Part shown: piece after piece, positions 56,804 through 64,000 of the stretch
Position numbering within the stretch: the stretch's first letter is position 1
Layout: each line of letters begins with the position of its first letter
NCBI GenBank assembly: GCA_948485625.1
Contig: CAOMRW010000002.1
Span: forward strand, 31,898 to 95,897
Direction of reading: 5' to 3'
Source: an uncultured Clostridia bacterium
GTDB lineage: Bacteria; Bacillota; Clostridia; TANB77; CAG-508
DNA length: 64,000 bases
The notes under the pieces: generated by a model
What the model was told of the DNA's origin: nothing
Databases searched by the model: none
The model's input: the letters and a program-made list of their open reading frames with translations, nothing else
Program-made: the position numbers and the translations under genes

Positions 56804-56832
56804 ATTATAACTCATATCTTATTATATGTCAA
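56804..56832 (-). promoter_or_regulatory. Promoter of locus 5 small RNA
   Basis: Full consensus TTGACA, 17-base spacer, TATAAT on the minus strand. Confidence 0.85.
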
Positions 56833-56941
56833 ATTCGGTTTTTTACTATTTCTTCCATATTTTAACATTTGACAAATAGTGTTTTTCCATATAAAATTAG
56901 GGATAATAAAAGGGGAAACTTATAAAAAAGGAGCAAAAATT

Positions 56942-59900
56942 ATGAATGAAATATTACATGTTGGATTAGATGTTGGATCAACAACTGTAAAAATAATAGT
57001 CATGGATGAACATCAAAATACAATATATAAGGACTACCAAAGACACTTTTCTGATACAAAAAACACTATATGTAATGTACTAGAAAATCTAACAAAAATG
57101 TTTCCAAATAATCAATTTACAATAGCACTTACAGGCTCAGGAGCAATGTCTGCAAGCAAATTTCTTGAAGTATCATTTATTCAAGAAGTTGTATCTTGTA
57201 AAAGAGCGGTTGAAAAATATATACCAGAAACAGATGTTGTAATAGAGCTAGGTGGAGAAGATGCAAAAATAATATATTTTGATAAATCAATAGAACAAAG
57301 AATGAATGGTACATGTGCAGGTGGAACAGGTGCATTTTTAGACCAAATGGCTTCACTACTACATACAGACACACATGGATTAAATGAACTTTCAAAAAGT
57401 TATCAAACAATTTATCCAATAGCATCAAGATGTGGTGTTTTCGCTAAAACAGATATACAACCATTAATAAATGAAGGTGCAGCAAAAGAAGATATTGCAG
57501 CATCAATTTTTCAAGCTGTTGTTAATCAAACAATAAGTGGATTGGCATGTGGAAGACCAATAAGGGGAAATGTTGCATTTTTAGGAGGACCTTTAAACTA
57601 CCTTTCTGAATTAAGAAAAAGATTTGTTGAAACACTTAATCTAGAACCTGAAGAAGTCATAGTTCCTGAAGAAGCCCATCTATTAGTAGCAAAAGGTGCA
57701 GCACTTGATTCTCTAAACGCTAAATCTATCACTGTTGAAGAATTGCTATATAAAATAGAAAATCTTAAAAATTCACATGATAATACAACAAATCCCTTAG
57801 AACCTTTATTTAAAGATGAACAAGAATATCAAGAATTTACACAAAGACATAATACAGCTAAAATAACAAAAAAAGATATATCAACATATGAAGGTGACTG
57901 TTATATAGGAATCGATGCTGGTTCAACAACAACAAAATTAGTTCTAATAGATAATGAAAATAACTTATTATATTCTTTATATGGAAATAATGAGGGAAAT
58001 CCATTAAAAAGTGTTATTAATATGCTTAAAAAACTATATGAAATATTACCTGAAAAAGCCATATTAAGATATAGTGGTGTCACAGGATATGGAGAAAAAC
58101 TAATTCAAACAGCACTTAATGTTGATTTAAATGAAATAGAAACAATAGCCCACTACACTGCTGCAAAACAATTTGAGCCTAATGTTACAGCAATTATAGA
58201 TATTGGTGGACAAGATATGAAATACATTAAAATGAAAAATGGAGCAATTGACAATATCATGTTAAATGAAGCTTGTTCATCTGGTTGTGGTTCATTTATT
58301 GAAACATTTGCTAAGAGTCTAAACTTACAAATATCTGAATTTGTAGAAGAAGCTATAAAAGCAAAAAGACCTGTTGATTTAGGCTCAAGATGTACAGTTT
58401 TCATGAATTCAAAAATTAAACAAGCTCAAAAAGAAGGATACTCAGTTGGTGACATATCAAGTGGTTTATCATATTCAGTAATAAAAAATGCTATACAAAA
58501 AGTAATGAAAGTTAGGGATACTGCCACTTTAGGAGACCATATAGTTGTACAAGGTGGAACATTTTATAATGATGCTGTTTTAAGAGCATTTGAAAAAATA
58601 GTTGATAAAAACGTTGTACGCCCAGATATTTCTGGATTAATGGGTGCATATGGAATGGCACTGCTTTCAAAAGAACAATATGAATCAAATTTAGATATGG
58701 AATATAAATCAACTATATTAAAAAATGATGAATTAGATAAATTAGAAATAAAAATAACACATACAAGATGTAATAACTGTGAAAACCATTGCAAATTAAC
58801 AATAAATAAATTTAATAATGGAACAATACATGTTTCAGGAAACCGTTGTGAAAAAGGAGCTGGAGTAGTATCTAATAAAAAGAATCTACCAAATCTAATA
58901 CAATATAAATATCAAAGAATATTTGATTACAAACCTCTAGAAGAACAATATGCTGTAAGAGGAACAATTGGAATTCCAAGAGTATTAAATATGTATGAAG
59001 ATTACCCATTCTGGTTTACATTTTTTACAAATCTAGGTTTTAGAGTTATTATCTCAGATAAAAGCACTAGAAAAACATATGAAAAAGGTATGGAATCTAT
59101 GCCATCTGAATCAGTATGTTATCCAGCAAAGATATCACATGGACATATAGAAAATCTAATTGAAAAAGGAATAAAAACTATATTTTATCCTTGTATGCCA
59201 TATTCAAGAAAAGAATATGAAAAAGCTGATAATCACTATAATTGTCCAATAGTAATATCTTATTCAGAAGTATTAAAAAATAATGTTGAAAATATAAACT
59301 CTGAAAATATAAAATTCCTAAACCCATTTCTACCATTTGATACAAAAAATCTAGTAAAAAAAGTTATGGAATTAGATGAATTTAAAGAATATAATTTCAC
59401 TAAAAAAGAATTAATAGAAGCTGCTGAAAATGCTGAAACAGAATATCAAAAATGCAAAAAAGATATTAGAGATAAAGGATCTGAAACAGTAAGATATATT
59501 GAAGAAAATAATCTAAGAGGAATCGTTTTAGCAGGAAGACCTTATCATATAGACCCAGAAATAAACCATGGAATTGATACATTAATAACATCGCTTGGTC
59601 TATGTGTTCTAACAGAAGATAGTGTATGTGATAAAACAGAAGCAAAACGTCCTATAAGAGTTGTTGACCAATGGGTATTCCATGCAAGATTATATGCAGC
59701 AGCAGAATTTGTTGGAAAACATGATAATTTAGAATTAATTCAATTAAACTCATTTGGTTGTGGAGTTGATGCAGTTACAACAGACCAAGTTGAAGAAATA
59801 TTATCAAGTTATGATAAAATGTACACTCTAATTAAAATAGATGAAGTAAATAATTTAGGGGCTGTAAGAATTCGTATACGTTCACTTTTAGCAAGTATGA

Positions 59901-61261
59901 ATAAAAGAATTTCTAAAAAAGAAGAAGAAAAAGCCTCTGGAGACTACGGAATAAAGAAAAAAATCTTTACAAAAGAAATGCGTAAGAATTACACAATTCT
60001 ATGCCCACAAATGGCACCAATTCACTTTGAATTATTAGAATCTGCAATGCAAGAATCTGGCTATAAATTAGAACTTCTTAGAGAGTGTACATCTAATACT
60101 GTAGAAACTGGATTAAAATATGTAAATAATGATGCATGTTATCCATCTATATTAGTTACAGGACAAATGATAGAAGCTCTAGAATCTGGAAAATATGATT
60201 TAAATAAAACTGCATTAATAATGTCTCAAACAGGTGGTGGATGTAGAGCAACAAATTATATAGGATTTATAAGAAAAGCTCTTAAAGATGCTGGATTTAC
60301 TAATATTCCTGTAATCTCATTTAATGTTGTTGGTATGGAAAAAATGCCAGGATTTAAGCTAACACCAAAAATGATTGAAAGAATGGTAAAATGTGTTATA
60401 TATGCTGATTTACTACAGAAAGTGCTAACTAAAAACAGAGTATATGAAATAAATAAAGGTGAAACACAAAAACTATATGAACAATGGTTATTAAAATGTA
60501 AACAACTAGTTAGAAAATCAACTAATAAAGAATTTAAGCAAAGTATATATGATATAGTAAATGATTTTGAAAAAATAGAGCTAGATACAAGTATCAAAAA
60601 GCCAAAGGTCGGAATTGTTGGAGAAGTATTAATTAAATATCATCCATTTGGAAACAACTTTGCAGCAGACATGCTTGAAAAAGAAGGAGCAGAAGTAATA
60701 CTACCTGACTTTATGGGATTTGTTAAATTTATGGCAACACACAAAATTACATTTAATAATTTATTAAATACAAATAAAACATCTTCAAAAATAAGCAAAA
60801 TAGCAATAAAACTTATAGATATTCTAGAAAAGGATATTAAAATAGCATTAGCAAGCTCTAAAAAAGGATATCTACAGCCTTGTGATATTTGGCATCTTGA
60901 AGATAAAGTAAAAGATGTTTTATCTATAGGAAATCAAACTGGTGAAGGATGGTTCTTAACTGCTGAAATGATTGAATATATGGAAAACGATATACCAAAC
61001 ATTATATGTGTCCAACCTTTTGCATGTTTACCAAACCATGTTGTTGGAAAAGGAGTTATAAAAACAATTAGACAAAAATACCCAGAGGCAAATATTACTC
61101 CAGTAGATTATGACCCTGGTGCTAGTGAGACAAACCAAGCAAACAGAATTAAATTGTTAATGACTGTTGCTAAAGATAATTTGGTAAGACAAGAAAATGA
61201 GAAAAATGCATTGGATCATGAAAATATTAATGATAAATATAAAGAAGAAATGGTTAATTAA
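56942..61261 (+). CDS. 2-hydroxyacyl-CoA dehydratase-type activase, two ASKHA domains
   Basis: 1439-residue acyl-CoA dehydratase activase-related protein. First ASKHA domain at residues about 5-265 (HVGLDVGSTTVKIIV, MNGTCAGGTGAFLDQM), second at about 320-580 (YIGIDAGSTTTKLVL, NEACSSGCGSFIE, the [4Fe-4S]-binding Cys). A DUF2229 region follows (IGIPRVLNMYEDYPFWFTFF, SVCYPAKISHGH), then a C-terminal HgdB-like region (CPQMAPIHFELLESA, QTGGGCRATNYIGFI, FACLPNHVVGKG). Such proteins are widespread in anaerobes; activase partners use ATP to reduce dehydratases, but the substrate of this fused form is unknown. Start ATG 56942 follows AAAGGAG; an earlier in-frame ATG lacks a site. Confidence 0.92.
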   Translation: MNEILHVGLDVGSTTVKIIVMDEHQNTIYKDYQRHFSDTKNTICNVLENLTKMFPNNQFTIALTGSGAMSASKFLEVSFIQEVVSCKRAVEKYIPETDVVIELGGEDAKIIYFDKSIEQRMNGTCAGGTGAFLDQMASLLHTDTHGLNELSKSYQTIYPIASRCGVFAKTDIQPLINEGAAKEDIAASIFQAVVNQTISGLACGRPIRGNVAFLGGPLNYLSELRKRFVETLNLEPEEVIVPEEAHLLVAKGAALDSLNAKSITVEELLYKIENLKNSHDNTTNPLEPLFKDEQEYQEFTQRHNTAKITKKDISTYEGDCYIGIDAGSTTTKLVLIDNENNLLYSLYGNNEGNPLKSVINMLKKLYEILPEKAILRYSGVTGYGEKLIQTALNVDLNEIETIAHYTAAKQFEPNVTAIIDIGGQDMKYIKMKNGAIDNIMLNEACSSGCGSFIETFAKSLNLQISEFVEEAIKAKRPVDLGSRCTVFMNSKIKQAQKEGYSVGDISSGLSYSVIKNAIQKVMKVRDTATLGDHIVVQGGTFYNDAVLRAFEKIVDKNVVRPDISGLMGAYGMALLSKEQYESNLDMEYKSTILKNDELDKLEIKITHTRCNNCENHCKLTINKFNNGTIHVSGNRCEKGAGVVSNKKNLPNLIQYKYQRIFDYKPLEEQYAVRGTIGIPRVLNMYEDYPFWFTFFTNLGFRVIISDKSTRKTYEKGMESMPSESVCYPAKISHGHIENLIEKGIKTIFYPCMPYSRKEYEKADNHYNCPIVISYSEVLKNNVENINSENIKFLNPFLPFDTKNLVKKVMELDEFKEYNFTKKELIEAAENAETEYQKCKKDIRDKGSETVRYIEENNLRGIVLAGRPYHIDPEINHGIDTLITSLGLCVLTEDSVCDKTEAKRPIRVVDQWVFHARLYAAAEFVGKHDNLELIQLNSFGCGVDAVTTDQVEEILSSYDKMYTLIKIDEVNNLGAVRIRIRSLLASMNKRISKKEEEKASGDYGIKKKIFTKEMRKNYTILCPQMAPIHFELLESAMQESGYKLELLRECTSNTVETGLKYVNNDACYPSILVTGQMIEALESGKYDLNKTALIMSQTGGGCRATNYIGFIRKALKDAGFTNIPVISFNVVGMEKMPGFKLTPKMIERMVKCVIYADLLQKVLTKNRVYEINKGETQKLYEQWLLKCKQLVRKSTNKEFKQSIYDIVNDFEKIELDTSIKKPKVGIVGEVLIKYHPFGNNFAADMLEKEGAEVILPDFMGFVKFMATHKITFNNLLNTNKTSSKISKIAIKLIDILEKDIKIALASSKKGYLQPCDIWHLEDKVKDVLSIGNQTGEGWFLTAEMIEYMENDIPNIICVQPFACLPNHVVGKGVIKTIRQKYPEANITPVDYDPGASETNQANRIKLLMTVAKDNLVRQENEKNALDHENINDKYKEEMVN

Positions 61262-61276
61262 TGCCATTTCTTCTTT
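61241..61276. terminator. Terminator overlapping the activase stop
   Basis: AAAGAAGAAATGG/CCATTTCTTCTTT hairpin. The 5' arm lies in the last codons of the activase gene; it can serve both this gene and the converging RNase H-like gene. Confidence 0.75.
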
Positions 61277-61284
61277 CATATTAT

Positions 61285-62010
61285 TTATATCAATAAAGTA
61301 TATTCTCCATTTTTAATCTTTCCTAAAACATTTAATTTTATAAAATCTTTAAAACATTTATTAAGCATATACATAGACATATCTAATTCTCTAGAAATAT
61401 CTTTTTGTGTCTTCTTAATAATCATCTCATTATTAGAAGCACTTATCAAATAAACAATAACTTTATAATGTATTCTATTTAAACACATTAAAATATCAAT
61501 AAAAGTTTTTGAATCTATTACTAAAACTTCTTTTTTTGCATTGTTTACTCTTACTAAAGTTTTAAAAACATTATATGAGCATTTATGTGCTATTTTATTT
61601 GCAGATCTAGGAATCCATTTTATATTAAAACTACAATTATTTTTTGATAATTTTTGCAATAATATATTATACTCTTTTTTCATAATTTCAACTATATCTG
61701 AATTCTCCTGAAAAATCCTTATTTTATTATTTTTTTGAATAAAAAACTCCTTTGCCATTATACAATCTGTATTTATACAAAATTTCTGTAATTTATTTTG
61801 ATTATAATAACAAGATAAAATAATATTAATTGCTTGAAATACTGCAAAAACTTCAGAATCTGTCGAATTATTCAATTGTATTCTACATTTCTTAGATATA
61901 GATTTTATTATCTTATTTTCTTGCATTACTATAATAGCATATGTTCCTAATTTAGTTATATTATCAAAACTTGCATCTGTATAAATATTATATTTTTTCT
62001 CCATTTGCAT
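61285..62010 (-). CDS. RNase H-like domain fused to a winged-HTH-like C-terminus
   Basis: 241 residues. The N-terminal part resembles RNase HI: NIYTDASFDNITKLGTYAII (first Asp), DSEVFAVFQAI (Glu), CINTDCIMAKEFF (Asp) and SANKIAHKCSYN near the fourth metal position. Residues about 165-241 look like a helix-turn-helix (IIKKTQKDISRELDMSMYMLNKCFKDFIKLNVLG). The RNase H fold could cut RNA-DNA hybrids, and the HTH suggests DNA or regulatory binding. The combination is unusual. GAGGTGATA precedes the ATG. Divergent from nothing obvious; converges on the activase gene. Confidence 0.75.
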   Translation of the reverse strand: MQMEKKYNIYTDASFDNITKLGTYAIIVMQENKIIKSISKKCRIQLNNSTDSEVFAVFQAINIILSCYYNQNKLQKFCINTDCIMAKEFFIQKNNKIRIFQENSDIVEIMKKEYNILLQKLSKNNCSFNIKWIPRSANKIAHKCSYNVFKTLVRVNNAKKEVLVIDSKTFIDILMCLNRIHYKVIVYLISASNNEMIIKKTQKDISRELDMSMYMLNKCFKDFIKLNVLGKIKNGEYTLLI

Positions 62011-62102
62011 AAAGTATCACCTCTTAACCATTACTCATATATCAATATTTATTTAATAGTTTGTCAATACTTTAATTTAATAAATATTATTCTATATAAT
62101 AT

Positions 62103-62951
62103 TTATATCTTATTATTTTTCAAAAATTGCATTGTTTCTTCATATCCTAATCTATAAAATTCATCAATCTTACTCATATCTAAAAGAGAAACTTTTTCAC
62201 TATTAATTTTAATAAAATAATCACTACCATTAAGTTCATATTTAGAAAGCTCTTTACACATTAACTCATATGAGCGAAAACTTACATCAATTAGATTTTT
62301 ACAACAGCTTTTATCTACTTCATTTTCAAAAATAACACTTATAACCTTATCTGCACCTAATAATTCAACCTCTCTCCAAGGCACATTTTCCCTAATACCT
62401 CCATCAATTAATTTAGAATTTTTATAATCACATGGAGAAAATACAGCTGGAAAACTGCAACTTGCCTGAACTGCATTTCCAATTTCCACATCATTAACAA
62501 AAACTGTATTATTGGAAAAAGCTCTTATTTTTTTAGAACAAAAGCATACCACTTCTCCTGTATTCATGTTCACACTTGGAATAATCAAAGGCATTTTTAT
62601 ATCATAAATATTATAAATATTCTTCTTAATACACATCTTATTTACTAATTTATTAATTGCCTTACCAGAATTTAAACCATCAATTACTATAGTACCTGTT
62701 GTAACTATTCCAAAAATCAATTTAAAAATATTTTTTATATCCACATACTTTATATTTTTACAATACTTTTTAAATATATCATAAATTTCATCAGATTTAT
62801 AACCTGCTGCATATAAAGTTGCAACAATACTTCCAGATGAAGTCCCTCCTATATAATCAACTTTCACATTTGCTTCTTCAAAAGCTTTTATAACCCCTAT
62901 ATGTGCAGCACCCTTTACTCCTCCACCAGACAATGCTAATCCTAAACTCAT
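62103..62951 (-). CDS. Patatin-like phospholipase
   Basis: 282 residues of the RssA/YlbK type. Oxyanion loop SGGGVKGAAHIG, nucleophile motif GTSSG (residues 36-40), catalytic Asp in LIDGGIRENVP. Hydrolyses acyl esters of lipids at the membrane; physiological substrate unknown. Start ATG at 62949-62951 follows GGGTGATAAT; an earlier in-frame ATG covers that site. Confidence 0.92.
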   Translation of the reverse strand: MSLGLALSGGGVKGAAHIGVIKAFEEANVKVDYIGGTSSGSIVATLYAAGYKSDEIYDIFKKYCKNIKYVDIKNIFKLIFGIVTTGTIVIDGLNSGKAINKLVNKMCIKKNIYNIYDIKMPLIIPSVNMNTGEVVCFCSKKIRAFSNNTVFVNDVEIGNAVQASCSFPAVFSPCDYKNSKLIDGGIRENVPWREVELLGADKVISVIFENEVDKSCCKNLIDVSFRSYELMCKELSKYELNGSDYFIKINSEKVSLLDMSKIDEFYRLGYEETMQFLKNNKI

Positions 62952-62989
62952 ATTATCACCCATTTAATAATATGAATTTTCCCTATCTT

Positions 62990-64000
62990 AATTTACTCAT
63001 TTTATATTATTAATTATTATTTATTTTGTTTAAATCCTAATTAATTTATATATTTTTAATTATCACATTAATATATTTTTTTATATAACACAATATTTTA
63101 TACTCGAAATTATAAATTATTACTCATTATTTTTATTTACGTAAACATTTTTTAAGGTTTCAATTTTAAAATCTTAAAAACTTCTTTTATTTAAATACGT
63201 AAACAATTTTTAATATTATTTTTTCTTTCTACTTTATTTGCTATTACTTTTTCTAAAAAAATGTAAACTATATAAAAATTTAAATATTCTTATTACCTAT
63301 ACTTTTATTATTTTTATATTATTTATTTTTAATTAATTTTCTATTTAATTCTTTATTTAATTTTCCATTTATTTTTCTATTTAATTTTCCATTTATTTTT
63401 CTATTTAATTTTTCATTTATTTTCTTATTTAATCTTTTCATTTATTTTTTTATTTAATTTTTTCATTTATTTTTTTATTTAATTTTTTCATTTATTTTTT
63501 TATTTATTTTTTTATTTATTTTTTTCATTTATTTTTTTATTTATTTTTTTCATTTATTTTTTTCATTTATTTTTTTATTTATTTTTTTCATTTATTTAAT
63601 TTTTTTATTTTATTTCTTATTTTATTTTTTATCCAAATTTTACTTATAATTAATTAAATAAAAATTTAATTATCCTAACTAATATGTATTTAAAAAATTA
63701 AAATTATAAAATATACTTGATTATTTTTATTTATGTTAATCATATTTGTTGATTTAAATTAAATATCAAAAAAGCCCGTTTTATTTAAATACGTAACTAT
63801 ATTTTAGTAAATTTTTTCATCCTTCTTTCTACTTTATTATTTTTACATAAAAAAGTGTAAACTATATTAAATAATTTTATTTGGGAATTTTACTCTTCTT
63901 ATTATTTACTTTTCAACTATTGATTATTATTTATTTTATCATTTATTTTATTATTTATTTTTATTATTTATTTTTATTATTTATTTTTATTATTTATTTT
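62990..64000. repeat. T-rich low-complexity region with degenerate repeats
   Basis: About 1 kb without a gene. 63330-63620 is a long array of units like CATTTATTTTTTTATTTA and CCATTTATTTTTCTATTTAA on the plus strand; the last 70 bases repeat TTATTTTTATTA. Two longer, loosely similar blocks (about 63180-63290 and 63775-63890) share ATTTAAATACGTAA, TTTCTTTCTACTTTATT and GTAAACTATAT. I see no CRISPR spacing, no DnaA boxes and no convincing open frame. Confidence 0.75.

Noticed and set aside
63330..63620. CRISPR array
   Set aside because: Units are short, degenerate and contiguous, with no unique spacers and no cas genes in the window.
62990..64000. Replication origin in the T-rich end
   Set aside because: No cluster of TTATCCACA-type DnaA boxes and no dnaA or dnaN gene nearby.

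Overview
The window looks like the chromosome of a spore-forming, low-GC Firmicute of class Clostridia, probably an uncultivated gut lineage. This is inferred from the very AT-rich sequence, AGGAGG ribosome binding sites, and sporulation and germination genes (spoIIR, spmA/spmB, sleB/ypeB, an alpha/beta SASP, a GerMN protein). Housekeeping genes include ddl-murF, murA, recR-ybaB-dnaX with the SRP RNA upstream, rlmH, rsmI, a phosphoglucomutase, a UDP-sugar pyrophosphorylase and a 2-hydroxyacyl-CoA dehydratase-type activase.

Layout. 0-3.2 kb: SbcCD-like yhaN/yhaO pair. 3.2-7.2 kb: two short-peptide/convergent-RNA loci around an orphan VirD4 operon. 7.2-9.9 kb: J-domain protein and an AAA/PD-(D/E)XK protein. 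10-16 kb: two prepilin-like surface proteins around ddl-murF. 16-25 kb: SASP, VanW-like protein, sleB-ypeB, a glycolipid glycosyltransferase, recR-ybaB-dnaX and ffs. 25-38 kb: tRNA-Arg(CCU), a 2951-residue adhesin, a second AAA ATPase and a deleted adhesin paralogue. 38-42.4 kb: decayed mobilizable element and a DUF1016 nuclease flanked by palindromes. 42.8-63 kb: mainly core genes with three more short-peptide or spore-related islands. The last 1 kb is T-rich low-complexity DNA.

Most striking observation. Four otherwise intact genes (VirD4-like ATPase, AAA/PD-(D/E)XK protein, AAA_14/DUF4143 ATPase, spmA) are each split by a single extra base. In every case the break is at an in-frame CGG triplet, and skipping its C restores the frame on a GGN glycine codon that the protein family expects. 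Conventional reading meets a stop within 1-6 codons. I checked by eye every CGG triplet inside the other genes; about two dozen exist and all are out of frame. So CGG is not used as a sense codon here and occurs in frame only at +1 frameshift sites. This suggests CGG is unassigned in this organism and acts as a +1 frameshift (or quadruplet CGGN) signal.

A second theme is at least four, perhaps five, short-peptide genes, each facing a convergent small RNA with its own promoter and usually a shared terminator, resembling type I toxin-antitoxin units. A third is several families of perfect inverted repeats (REP-like, non-autonomous) sitting at gene ends, some overlapping stop codons. In contrast to the CGG genes, the relaxase, the plasmid HTH gene and the adhesin paralogue carry ordinary multiple or deletion lesions and are real pseudogenes.
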